Position numbers and translations under genes: made by a program. Shown one piece after another: positions 26,557-35,760 of a stretch of DNA of 64,000 nt (positions within the stretch are counted from its first letter, which is position 1; each line of letters starts with the position of its first letter). This DNA is from Cellulophaga baltica (GTDB lineage Bacteria > Bacteroidota > Bacteroidia > Flavobacteriales > Flavobacteriaceae): positions 332,983-396,982 of the forward strand of contig NZ_FNBD01000004.1 in assembly GCF_900102165.1 (NCBI RefSeq), in the 5' to 3' direction. The notes beneath the pieces are model-generated. The model was given only the letters and a program-made list of their open reading frames with translations. It was not told the origin of the DNA and searched no databases.

Positions 26557-26895
26557 ATGAAAACAGCATCAATAACAGAGAATCTTAACTATTTGGAAGA
26601 CCGACCAGCAGTGAGTGTTTTATTAAAAACAGACAGCACAAAAGAGGTTCGAATTCTTATGAAAAAAGGTCAACAGATGAAAGAACACAAAGCACCATTT
26701 CCTATTGTAGTATCGCTTTTTGAAGGCGCCATAGATTTTGGTGTAGCAGGAGAAAAAATGCAATTAAAAAAAGGCGATTTAATTGCTTTAGACGCAAGTG
26801 TTCCGCATGACTTGTTCTGTACAGAAGATGCTATCATTCGCTTAACAATTGCTACGGCAGATAGTGTAGATCGTGTAAAAAATGTAGCCAATTAA
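26557..26895 (+). CDS. Cupin-domain protein, 112 aa
   Basis: A single small cupin barrel spans about residues 20-100. The first cupin motif is degenerate ('MKEHKAPFPIVVSLFEGAIDFGVAG', one His at about 47) and the second is 'LIALDASVPHDLF' with one His, so a metal site is possible but reduced. Such short cupins are common in Rrf2-controlled NO operons and may sense or bind a small molecule. The stop is 19 bp before the NO reductase start. Function otherwise unknown. Confidence 0.75.
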   Translation: MKTASITENLNYLEDRPAVSVLLKTDSTKEVRILMKKGQQMKEHKAPFPIVVSLFEGAIDFGVAGEKMQLKKGDLIALDASVPHDLFCTEDAIIRLTIATADSVDRVKNVAN

Positions 26896-26914
26896 TTCTT
26901 GAAAAGAAACAACC

Positions 26915-29134
26915 ATGAAAAAAGTTTGGATTGCATTTTCTAGCGTAGTCATACTCTCATTTATTGCGCTTATATGGGTAGGAACAAAAGTATATCAAAC
27001 ACAACCACCTATTCCTGAAACCGTTATGATTAAAGAAACGGGAGAAACGGTATTTACAAAGGCCGATATACAAATAGGTCAGAATGTCTGGGAATCTATA
27101 GGCGGGATGGAAGTAGGTTCTATCTGGGGTCACGGAAGTTATGTGGCTCCTGATTGGTCTGCCGATTGGATTCATAAAGAAGCTGTGTTCATGTTGGACG
27201 CTTGGGCTCAAAAAGATTTTAATACATCTTATGGTGTCTTAGATGTTGAAAATAAAGCAGCCTTAAAAGCGCGGTTAATTAAAGATATTAAAACCAATAG
27301 CTACAACCCAAAGACCGGAGCTATAACTATTTCTGCCGCACGTTATGCTGCAATTAGGAGCAATACTGCTCACTATACCCGTATTTTCTCTGAAGGTTAT
27401 GAGCAATATGCCATTCCGGAAGGGGCCTTAACAGATCAAGTAAAACTAGCGCAACTAAATGCTTTTTTGTTCTGGACCTCTTGGGCGGCGAGTACCAATA
27501 GACCCAATGAGGACTATACCTATACCTCTAATTGGCCGCATGAACCACTAATAGGAAATACCATTACTCCAGATTCTCAAATTTGGTCTGGTTTTTCAAT
27601 TGTGTTATTACTCCTGTTTATTGGCGCCTTGAGTTATTATTACATTCGCAACCATGAGAAAGGAGAGGCGGTAATTCACCCTAAACAAGATCCTTTAGAT
27701 ACCTTAGTATTAACCAGATCACAGAGGGCGGTATTAAAATACTTTATTGTGATCTCGTTATTGATTGCCTTACAAGTGGTTCTTGGAGCGCTAACGGTGC
27801 ATTATACCGTAGAAGGGCAAGCGTTTTTTGGATTTGATTTGTCCAGTTTCTTACCTTATTCCATTACCAGAACATGGCACACCCAATTGGCAGTATTTTG
27901 GATTGCCGCTACATGGCTGGCTACTGGTTTATTTTTAGCACCGATGATTAGTGGTAAAGAGATGAAATTTCAGGTTTTTGGAATTAATTTTCTATTTATC
28001 GCCTTACTTCTTATTGTTTTAGGATCTATGTTAGGGGAGTGGTTAGGCGTACATCAGTTTTTAGATTTAACCACCAATTTCTTTTTCGGCCATCAAGGCT
28101 ATGAATACATGGATCTTGGAAGGTTTTGGCAAATATTCTTAGGGATTGGTTTGGTTTTATGGGTCGTAATGGTAGGCAGGCATGTAATCTTTGCAATTAA
28201 AAAGAATGATGATTCTAAACACCTGTTAATTATACTACTGATTTCTGTAATTGCTATAGGGATGTTCTTTTTCTCTGGATTGATGTATGGTGAAAATAGT
28301 AGTCTGCCCGTAATTAATTATTGGCGTTGGTGGCTGGTACCCCTTTGGGTAGAAGGCTTCTTTGAAGTATTTGCGACAGTGATTATTGCCTTTATCTTTT
28401 TGAGGATGAAAATACTATCTGCTAAAACTGCAGGAAAAGCATCTATTGCTTCGGCTACTATTTTTTTAGCAGGCGGAATTATTGGAACCTTACATCATTT
28501 GTATTATTCCGGCACACCCGTACAAGCCATTGCATTAGGAGCTACATTTAGTGCACTAGAAGTAGTGCCACTAACGCTCATGGGTTTCGAAATTCGTGAA
28601 AACTGGAACCTTTTAAAATCCAATGAATGGATGCAAAAATACAAATGGCCTGTATTCTTTTTTATTGCGGTAGCTTTCTGGAATATGGTAGGAGCAGGAG
28701 TATTCGGATTTTTAATTAATCCACCTATAGCGCTCTACTACATTCAGGGTTTAAATACTACAGCAGTACACGCACATACTGCTTTATTTGGGGTGTATGG
28801 TTTGCTGGGAATGGGTTTTATCATCATCTGTTTGCGTTTTTATTCAGACCGGGTATGGAATTCTGTAAAATTAAAGAGAGCTTTTTGGTTCCTAAATGTA
28901 GGTTTAGTGGCTATGGTAGTCTTAAGTTTATTACCTATTGGAATCATTCAAGCCTATACTTCTATTACTAAAGGATATTCTTTTGCTAGAGATGCAGAAT
29001 TACTATATTCACCAACCGTACAAACCTTAAAATGGATGCGTATGATTGGCGATATTATATTCTCTGTAGGGATATTTTATTTCTGCTGGTTTACTATTCA
29101 AGAAACAGTGTATTGTATTAAAAAGAAAAACTAA
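26915..29134 (+). CDS. norB: Quinol-dependent nitric oxide reductase (qNOR)
   Basis: Single-subunit NO reductase that reduces 2 NO to N2O using quinol in the inner membrane. It has 739 residues: one N-terminal helix, a periplasmic cytochrome-c-like domain without a CxxCH haem motif (about 30-220), then a 13-14-helix heme-copper-oxidase-like core. Haem and metal ligands are visible: H322 ('RTWH'), H527-H528 ('TLHHLYY'), H619 and H621 ('VHAH'), with the conserved acidic 'WVEGFFEVFAT' at 478-488. The qNOR extension at the N-terminus separates it from cNOR. It is in one operon with the NsrR-like regulator and the truncated haemoglobin, pointing to NO detoxification; no nitrite reductase is in the window. 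Confidence 0.95.
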   Translation: MKKVWIAFSSVVILSFIALIWVGTKVYQTQPPIPETVMIKETGETVFTKADIQIGQNVWESIGGMEVGSIWGHGSYVAPDWSADWIHKEAVFMLDAWAQKDFNTSYGVLDVENKAALKARLIKDIKTNSYNPKTGAITISAARYAAIRSNTAHYTRIFSEGYEQYAIPEGALTDQVKLAQLNAFLFWTSWAASTNRPNEDYTYTSNWPHEPLIGNTITPDSQIWSGFSIVLLLLFIGALSYYYIRNHEKGEAVIHPKQDPLDTLVLTRSQRAVLKYFIVISLLIALQVVLGALTVHYTVEGQAFFGFDLSSFLPYSITRTWHTQLAVFWIAATWLATGLFLAPMISGKEMKFQVFGINFLFIALLLIVLGSMLGEWLGVHQFLDLTTNFFFGHQGYEYMDLGRFWQIFLGIGLVLWVVMVGRHVIFAIKKNDDSKHLLIILLISVIAIGMFFFSGLMYGENSSLPVINYWRWWLVPLWVEGFFEVFATVIIAFIFLRMKILSAKTAGKASIASATIFLAGGIIGTLHHLYYSGTPVQAIALGATFSALEVVPLTLMGFEIRENWNLLKSNEWMQKYKWPVFFFIAVAFWNMVGAGVFGFLINPPIALYYIQGLNTTAVHAHTALFGVYGLLGMGFIIICLRFYSDRVWNSVKLKRAFWFLNVGLVAMVVLSLLPIGIIQAYTSITKGYSFARDAELLYSPTVQTLKWMRMIGDIIFSVGIFYFCWFTIQETVYCIKKKN

Positions 29135-29190
29135 AGACCAATGCCGTACAGGTCAATTTTTGGCCTGTGCTGCATTTTATAACGCATAAG

Positions 29191-29589
29191 ATGAAAGACA
29201 TAGAAAACAGAGCAGCGATTACCGTATTGGTACATACTTTTTATGCTGAAGTTAGAAAAAACGATTTGTTGGGGCCTATCTTCAATGAACATATTGCAAC
29301 AGATCAATGGCCTGCGCATTTAGAAAAACTAACCGATTTTTGGGAAACCGCATTATTAGGAAATGTATGTTTTAAAGGCAACCCAAGCGAAGCGCATTTA
29401 AAAGTAGATGCGCATATGAAACATAGTATTACCCAAGAGCATTTTGATGCCTGGTTAAGCTTGTGGGCGGCAACCATAGATACCTTATATGTGGGTGCTG
29501 TAGCGGAACGTGCTAAAGAAGGTTCTAGAAGAATGGCTATTGGACAGTTTCAACATATTTCTAAAAACAGACCAACCTGCATGCGGTAA
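29191..29589 (+). CDS. Group III truncated haemoglobin, 132 aa
   Basis: Small globin of the group III truncated type. The stretch from 'AHLEKLTDFWETALLG' to 'HMKHSITQEHFDAWLSLW' carries the family's helix E/F features, with H78 (or H75) as the proximal haem ligand and the conserved Phe-x2-Trp after it. ATG at 29191 is preferred to a GTG at 29167, which would add eight unlike residues. It lies 56 bp after the NO reductase gene. Group III globins bind O2 and NO; together with norB this suggests NO scavenging. Confidence 0.88.
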   Translation: MKDIENRAAITVLVHTFYAEVRKNDLLGPIFNEHIATDQWPAHLEKLTDFWETALLGNVCFKGNPSEAHLKVDAHMKHSITQEHFDAWLSLWAATIDTLYVGAVAERAKEGSRRMAIGQFQHISKNRPTCMR

Positions 29590-29645
29590 TAGGGTGCTAA
29601 AATATGGTACGCTATTATTTAAAAGGGTGTAAGAACGTAAATTCA

Positions 29646-29690
29646 AAAAGATAGGTCTAGTCGCTACAGGAGCATGCTAGACCTTATTTT
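29646..29690. terminator. Terminator between trHb and the beta-propeller gene
   Basis: Inverted repeat AGGTCTAG (29653-29660)/CTAGACCT (29677-29684), with flanking A- and T-rich sequence. It sits between convergent genes. Confidence 0.6.
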
Positions 29691-29692
29691 AT

Positions 29693-31009
29693 TTACGGGG
29701 TAAAAGAAGGGAGTTCTACGACGTAAGATTCAACAGACTTGCCATCTTCAGAACCGCTCCAGTCAGAACCAAAAAGGACTCTAGTTCCTGTAGGGCTGAT
29801 TACCGCATGCGGTTCTCCCCAATAATCAAATTGGTCTTCATCGGCTCTGTGGTGTCCAATTCTGTACACCTCAATATTTCCAGGTTCAACACGTGCAATC
29901 ACTAATTCTTGATCTAATAATGCTTGTCCGTCTTCATCAAAACCAATCATTGAAGCAGCAATCCACCCCGGATTTTTATGAGCAACTGCAGAAATATGAG
30001 TTCCTGTTTTTGGATAAGCATACCCTTGAGCTTGAGAAATCACAGGAAGACACTCCCCCGTGTTTAAATCGAAAGCAATAATATTCCCTTGACAACCACC
30101 ATTAGGTCCGCCGTCAAAACTTACGGAATAATCAGTATCCGTTTCATCGGTCATTTGCCCTAAACAAGAATGTTCTGGTTTGCTTTTATTAAGTCTAGCC
30201 ACGAAATTACCATTGGCATCATAAGAAGACACGTTATGATAAAATAAGGTGCCACTAGGTGCAGGCATAACGGCTGCATAGTTTACATCATCAAGATTAA
30301 AGGGGGTTAGGTTCTGAGTAGAGAAACGATACGAATAGGTGGTGCTATTATCACATCTAAAGCTTATCACATCAGAATCCCAAGACATCATTTGCACATC
30401 ACTGCCCATACTAATACTACCATCACAACCTGTGACGTCTTTTAAATTGACTAAAATCTCTTTCGTTAATGTTGAAATGCTGTATTTAATAAAATCATCC
30501 GTACTCGCATCTAAATAATACAGGACATCTGCATCATTGAAATCCCAGAATATTTGCTCTAAATCATCCGGGCGGAGGTCATCAAGATTCCGAATGAATT
30601 CATAAGTCATGCCATCTAGCAATTGATGTACCCCGTTTGTTTGGTCGTACAGAATCATTCTAGTTTCATCGGCATTCCAAGCTTGGATGGTACTGTACAT
30701 AGGTTTAATAACCCCACCGTCTCCAGCATTTGATATTCTACGAATGGTTGTTCCGAAAGAAGGATCTACGATAGTTTTTAAATATTCGGGTCTGGCAATA
30801 TCTTGCATAGGGTGTGGTTCAAGATCATTGGCAATCAATGTGGTAGCAACAGGGTTTTCTTCATTAGGCTCTTCTTCATCAGTAGGAGTTATTGATTCTT
30901 CGGTTTCACTAGGAACAACAACCTTGGCATCATCACTAGTACAACTATTTAAAGCGAAAACTAGGTATAGAATGCCTACGTAAGATTTTAAATTTTTCAT
31001 AAGATTCAT
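29693..31009 (-). CDS. Lipoprotein with TolB-like beta-propeller, 438 aa
   Basis: Exported lipoprotein with Cys at residue 23 ('ALNSC') followed by a long acidic linker (about 28-55). The rest appears to be a six- or seven-bladed propeller. Repeated blades of the type 'QAWNADETRMILYD', 'IFWDFNDADVLYYLD', 'MMSWDSDVISFRC' and 'HAVISPTGTRVLFGSDW' resemble the TolB/oligogalacturonate-lyase propeller class. I see no manganese-site histidine set that would assign lyase activity. An alternative ATG at 31000 gives an equally good signal peptide. Single gene; role unknown. Confidence 0.72.
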   Translation of the reverse strand: MNLMKNLKSYVGILYLVFALNSCTSDDAKVVVPSETEESITPTDEEEPNEENPVATTLIANDLEPHPMQDIARPEYLKTIVDPSFGTTIRRISNAGDGGVIKPMYSTIQAWNADETRMILYDQTNGVHQLLDGMTYEFIRNLDDLRPDDLEQIFWDFNDADVLYYLDASTDDFIKYSISTLTKEILVNLKDVTGCDGSISMGSDVQMMSWDSDVISFRCDNSTTYSYRFSTQNLTPFNLDDVNYAAVMPAPSGTLFYHNVSSYDANGNFVARLNKSKPEHSCLGQMTDETDTDYSVSFDGGPNGGCQGNIIAFDLNTGECLPVISQAQGYAYPKTGTHISAVAHKNPGWIAASMIGFDEDGQALLDQELVIARVEPGNIEVYRIGHHRADEDQFDYWGEPHAVISPTGTRVLFGSDWSGSEDGKSVESYVVELPSFTP

Positions 31010-31420
31010 GTAATGGGGTTTAAGGATGTACGTAAATAGTGACCCTATAATTGTTTTTGTTTCCTTTTTTTGTTTAATCTATGCGGTGTAAAGTCTTAGC
31101 AGTGTTTAACTTATGCGTTATTACAACTGATGGCTACAGTGCAATTAGAAAGGAGAATGGGTGCTTTTCCGGATATCTTCGCGTTCCTATTTTTGTAAGA
31201 TGCTTATAAATTGTCACCCTAAAATCAAAAGATTATCCGCAGGTTTTTTATCTAATTAGGAAATTAATAGGACTAAAAGTTACGATTCATAAATAATACG
31301 TAATCAACTAAAATAGAACTCTTTTACTACCTAAATAATACTTAAATTGGTTGGGCATTGGAAAATATCCTGTAGCTAAAAACAAACTTATTTTCACGTG
31401 TTTTATAAATCACTTTCCTT
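31010..31420. other. Intergenic region before the ATP-grasp/transglutaminase cluster
   Basis: No gene or clear hairpin was seen. It must hold the divergent promoters of the beta-propeller lipoprotein and of the plus-strand cluster, but no full TTG-N19-TAnnTTTG match was found. Confidence 0.4.
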
Positions 31421-32236
31421 ATGGTATTACGAGTTAGCTTTTATTTATTGTTCGATTTGGAGGTGCCTACGCCGTTTATATTAATGCTGCGCCCACGAAG
31501 TAATGCTACACAATGGGTAGAACGCGAAGAATACAAAATTTCGCCCATGATACCCGTGGTTGAACATACAGATATTGTGGGTAACCTTTGTCAGCGACTG
31601 ATTGCTCCTTCGGGAAATTTCTCCATTAGTACCAAGGCAGAGGTACAAGTTCCAGATGTAGTTGCTGTAGATTTTGGGGCTCCATTTGTGGAAATTCAAA
31701 ATTTACCAGATTCCATTTTGCGTTATTTGTTACCGAGTAGGTATTGCGAATCAGATCGTTTCAATGATTTGGCGGTGTCTATTACAGCAAATGAATTACC
31801 AGGATATAACCAAGTTGCTGCTATTGAATCTTGGTTACGGAATACAATCAGCTATATTCCAGGAAGCAGTAATTTTCCTATTTCAGCGGTAGATGTCAAT
31901 TATAGGCAATCTGGAGTTTGTCGAGATTTAGCCCATTTGGGTATTGCCTTATGTAGAAGTATTAGTATCCCAGCCCGTATTGTTGTTGGATATTTGTATA
32001 ATTTAAAACCGATGGACATGCATGCATGGTTTGAAGTGTACGTAGGTGGTTGTTGGTATACATTTGATGCTACACAAGAGGATAAAAAAGGAGGTTATGT
32101 TGCTTTAGGTTATGGCACGGATGCAGCAGATGTAGCGGTGTTTAATCAATTTGGTCCAGGGGTCGTACCCTTAAAGCACTTGGTAAATGTAGAAATAGTA
32201 GCCCAAGAGCATGAAAATTTTCATCCCGAATTTTAG
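31421..32236 (+). CDS. Transglutaminase-like cysteine protease/ligase, 271 aa
   Basis: Transglutaminase-like fold with the bacterial N-terminal beta domain (about 1-85) and a papain-like catalytic domain (about 130-220). The catalytic triad is complete: C167 ('SGVCRD'), H201 ('DMHAWF') and D216 ('TFDATQ'). There is no signal peptide, so it is cytoplasmic. It is the first of four such proteins in this region and lies 168 bp before the DUF2126 gene. In the known gene neighbourhoods of this family with circularly permuted ATP-grasp and alpha-E proteins, these enzymes are thought to make or trim peptide tags; the target is unknown. Confidence 0.87.
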   Translation: MVLRVSFYLLFDLEVPTPFILMLRPRSNATQWVEREEYKISPMIPVVEHTDIVGNLCQRLIAPSGNFSISTKAEVQVPDVVAVDFGAPFVEIQNLPDSILRYLLPSRYCESDRFNDLAVSITANELPGYNQVAAIESWLRNTISYIPGSSNFPISAVDVNYRQSGVCRDLAHLGIALCRSISIPARIVVGYLYNLKPMDMHAWFEVYVGGCWYTFDATQEDKKGGYVALGYGTDAADVAVFNQFGPGVVPLKHLVNVEIVAQEHENFHPEF

Positions 32237-32404
32237 TTTTCATAACAGGAAATAAATAACAGGTAATGATAGTATGTTTCAAAAAAAAACACTTTATTAA
32301 TGCTTATGATGAAAAGCTAAATAAGCATTACTAATTTCAGTATTATAAAAAATTCTAAGGGTCAATTTTACGCTTAGTTAGTTCTCACGTTAATTTCTCA
32401 GTCG

Positions 32405-35400
32405 ATGTCAATACAAGTAGCCATAAGGCATTACACAGAATACAAATACGATAAGCACATAAAATTATCGCCTCAGGTAATTAGGCTTCGTCCAGCACCA
32501 CATTCTCGAACACCTATTAATGGATATAGCTTAAATATTCATCCTAAAAATCACTTTATCAACTGGCAGCAAGATCCTTTTGGGAACTATATGGCAAGAA
32601 TTGTTTTTCCAGATAAAGTAGATCATTTTTCAGTAGATGTAGAGGTTATTGCAGATCTGGTGGTGATTAATCCTTTTGATTTTTTTATTGAAGAATATGC
32701 TTCAAAACCAGGTTTTACGTATGAGGATGGATTACTACAACAATTATCGCCTTATTTAGAGATAAAAGAAAAAGATAACCTGATGCTTATTCTGGTTAAG
32801 GAAGCAAAATCGCTTTTAACCGATGATATGAATATGGTTGATTGGTTGGTTGCTTTAAACCAATTAATATACAATCAATTATCCTATAACATCCGCTTGG
32901 AGGCAGGAGTACAATCCTGTGAAGAAACCCTGCAGTTAAAATCAGGTTCTTGTCGTGATTTTACTTGGGTATTGGTACAATTGCTGCGTCATTTAGGTTT
33001 AGCATCACGCTTTGCATCGGGGTATTTGGTACAATTAAAAGCAGATGTTAAATCGCTTACGGGACCTTCTGGAGCGGAACAAGATTTTACAGATTTACAT
33101 GCTTGGGCAGAGGTATATGTTCCGGGAGCTGGTTGGATAGGTTTAGATGCAACCTCAGGCTTGTTTGCAGGGGAAGGACATATTCCTTTAGCTTGTACTC
33201 CAAATCCAGATAGTGCGGCCCCAATTTCAGGACTTGCAGAAGCTGCGAAGACAGAATTTCATTTTGAAAATATGGTGACCCGTATTGTAGAAAAACCCCG
33301 AGTAACTAAACCTTATTCGGACGAACAGTGGAATGAAATTGTAGCCCTAGGGGAGCAAGTTGATAAGGTATTGTTAGCTAAAGATGTGCGGCTAACCATG
33401 GGAGGAGAACCCACTTTTGTGGCAACAGACAATCAGGATGCACCAGAGTGGAATTCTGCAGCAGATGGTGCACAAAAGCGGAAATTATCGAATGAGCTTT
33501 TTCATAAACTAAAAGATGAGTTTGGTACGGGAGCCTTAATGTTGTATGGGCAAGGAAAATGGTATCCTGGAGAACCTTTACCTCGTTGGAAATTAGGGTG
33601 CTATTGGCGCAAAGATGGCTTGCCAATCTGGAACAATGATCAACTTTTAGCAGACCTATCTCACGATTATAAATTTACGGTAGATGATGCGGATACGTTT
33701 ATGAACGCTTTAGCAGCATCCTTGCAATTAAATCAAGAATGTATACACCCGGCGTATGAAGATCCGTTTTATTTTGCTTGGGAAGAAAGTAATATACCTA
33801 TAGATGTAGATCCTTTAAAACTCGATTTAGAAGCTCCATTAGAACGTCAGCGTTTATCAGAATTGTTGCAACACGGGATGAATAAACCTATCGGTTATGC
33901 TATACCAATTGCATGGAGTTTTGAAAATAGCACGTGGGAAACCTGTGCGTGGAAATTTCGTAGAAAAAATCTATTTCTAGTTCCAGGGAACTCTCCTTTA
34001 GGGCTAAGACTGCCTTTAAAATCTATTCAGGCATTTGATCACGAAGAAGTGAAAGTAAAGCCTGAGCCTAGTTTATTTGAAGCTGCGGAGACCTTACCCA
34101 CTATAAAAGAAAATAAAGAAAGTAGCGAAGGGCGTCAGCAAATAGCAGATAGCGATTCTATTTTTATCACCAGTTTATCGGTAGAAATAAGATCAGGAAA
34201 ACTCTTTATATTTTTACCACCGCTTACACATTTTGAACATTACCTTCAATTGGTTAATCATATTGAGGTGGTGGCAGAGAAGTTGCAGATGCCTATTCTT
34301 ATAGAAGGGTATGATCCTCCTTCAGATAATCGCATTCAGAAATTTCAAATTACACCTGATCCAGGCGTTATTGAGGTGAATGTACACCCCGCAAGTAGTT
34401 GGAAAGAAATTCTCAATAATTATGATATTCTTTATAAAAAAGCTGCGGAAACTCAATTAACTACAGAAAAGTTTAATCTAGACGGGAAACATACCGGAAC
34501 TGGTGGTGGGAACCATGTAACGCTAGGAGGGGTAACCCCAGCAGACAGTCCGTTACTTCGCAGACCAGATGTATTGCGTAGTTTTATTACGTACTGGCAG
34601 CATCACCCTTCATTATCGTATTTGTTCTCTACACAGTTTATTGGTCCTACAAGTCAGGCGCCACGAGTAGATGAAGGGCGTGATGAGATGTTGTACGAGT
34701 TAGAATTGGCTTTTCAACAAATACCAGAGGACCTAAAAGAAAACGAAGTACCGTTTTGGTTGGTAGATCGCATCTTTAGAAATTTGTTGGTAGATATTAC
34801 GGGAAATACGCATAGAGCAGAATTTTGTATTGATAAATTGTATTCTCCAGATTCTTCAACAGGCCGTTTGGGGATTTTAGAATTTAGAGGATTTGATATG
34901 CCACCACATTATCAAATGTGTATGGTACAATTTTTATTGATACGCTCCTTAATGGCTTGGTTTTGGGAAAAACCTTATAGACATAAATTAGTGCGTTGGG
35001 GTACAGCACTCCACGATCGGTTTTTATTACCACATTATTGTTCTAATGATTTAGGTGATGTGATGAAGGACTTGCAAAATGCAGGATACAAAATGAATTT
35101 GGATTGGTTTGATCCATTTTTTGCCTTCCGTTTTCCATTTTTGGGAGAATTACAAGTAGATAATATCCATATAGAATTAACCATGGCAATTGAACCTTGG
35201 CATGTACTAGGAGAAGAAATGTCTAGTACGGGAACAGCACGTTTTGTAGATTCATCATTAGAAAGAATTCAGGTAAAAGTAAGCGGATTAACAGACTCTC
35301 GTTATATACTCATATGTAATGGATGTCGTATTCCATTAAAAAACACAGGAGTTCAGGGCGAATATGTAGCAGGAATACGCTACCGCGCATGGCAGCCACC

Positions 35401-35758
35401 CTCTGCATTACATCCTACGCTAGGGGCTGATACTCCTTTAGTGATTGATTTGTATGATACTTGGTCTAAAAAATCTGTGGCAGCTTGTAAATATCATGTG
35501 GCACATCCAGGAGGACGCAATTATGAAACCTTTCCTGTGAATAGCTATGAGGCAGAATCACGACGTATTTCTAGATTCTTTGATTTTGGACATACTGTTA
35601 ACCTAGTAGAACCTACCGTAGCAACACAACAGTCTGCAGGACGCTATATTACACCAATACAAATTACTACGCAATATGATATTAGTGGTGACGTAGTAAA
35701 TCCTGATTATCCGTATACTATGGATTTGAGACAATATAAAGCGAAAAAGAAAATTTAA
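32405..35758 (+). CDS. Transglutaminase-DUF2126 large protein, 1117 aa
   Basis: Large cytoplasmic protein with a transglutaminase-like N-terminal third and a DUF2126 C-terminal two-thirds. The N-terminal beta domain covers about 1-100. The catalytic domain has C183 ('SGSCRD'), H232 ('DLHAWA') and D248 ('GLDATS'). DUF2126 begins around 'RLTMGGEPTFVA' (about 330) and carries many conserved Trp/Pro/Gly segments, e.g. 'GKWYPGEPLPRWKLG' and 'TGGGNHVTLGG'. That second half is thought to be a ligase/amidotransferase-like module related to glutamine-synthetase-type amidoligases. Only 2 bp separate it from the ATP-grasp fusion gene, so they work together. Length fits the family (about 1100). Confidence 0.9.
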   Translation: MSIQVAIRHYTEYKYDKHIKLSPQVIRLRPAPHSRTPINGYSLNIHPKNHFINWQQDPFGNYMARIVFPDKVDHFSVDVEVIADLVVINPFDFFIEEYASKPGFTYEDGLLQQLSPYLEIKEKDNLMLILVKEAKSLLTDDMNMVDWLVALNQLIYNQLSYNIRLEAGVQSCEETLQLKSGSCRDFTWVLVQLLRHLGLASRFASGYLVQLKADVKSLTGPSGAEQDFTDLHAWAEVYVPGAGWIGLDATSGLFAGEGHIPLACTPNPDSAAPISGLAEAAKTEFHFENMVTRIVEKPRVTKPYSDEQWNEIVALGEQVDKVLLAKDVRLTMGGEPTFVATDNQDAPEWNSAADGAQKRKLSNELFHKLKDEFGTGALMLYGQGKWYPGEPLPRWKLGCYWRKDGLPIWNNDQLLADLSHDYKFTVDDADTFMNALAASLQLNQECIHPAYEDPFYFAWEESNIPIDVDPLKLDLEAPLERQRLSELLQHGMNKPIGYAIPIAWSFENSTWETCAWKFRRKNLFLVPGNSPLGLRLPLKSIQAFDHEEVKVKPEPSLFEAAETLPTIKENKESSEGRQQIADSDSIFITSLSVEIRSGKLFIFLPPLTHFEHYLQLVNHIEVVAEKLQMPILIEGYDPPSDNRIQKFQITPDPGVIEVNVHPASSWKEILNNYDILYKKAAETQLTTEKFNLDGKHTGTGGGNHVTLGGVTPADSPLLRRPDVLRSFITYWQHHPSLSYLFSTQFIGPTSQAPRVDEGRDEMLYELELAFQQIPEDLKENEVPFWLVDRIFRNLLVDITGNTHRAEFCIDKLYSPDSSTGRLGILEFRGFDMPPHYQMCMVQFLLIRSLMAWFWEKPYRHKLVRWGTALHDRFLLPHYCSNDLGDVMKDLQNAGYKMNLDWFDPFFAFRFPFLGELQVDNIHIELTMAIEPWHVLGEEMSSTGTARFVDSSLERIQVKVSGLTDSRYILICNGCRIPLKNTGVQGEYVAGIRYRAWQPPSALHPTLGADTPLVIDLYDTWSKKSVAACKYHVAHPGGRNYETFPVNSYEAESRRISRFFDFGHTVNLVEPTVATQQSAGRYITPIQITTQYDISGDVVNPDYPYTMDLRQYKAKKKI

Positions 35759-35760
35759 TA

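Noticed and set aside
29693..31009. Calling the beta-propeller lipoprotein an oligogalacturonate lyase
   Set aside because: Blade repeats fit, but the metal-site residues of that enzyme class could not be identified and no pectin genes are nearby.
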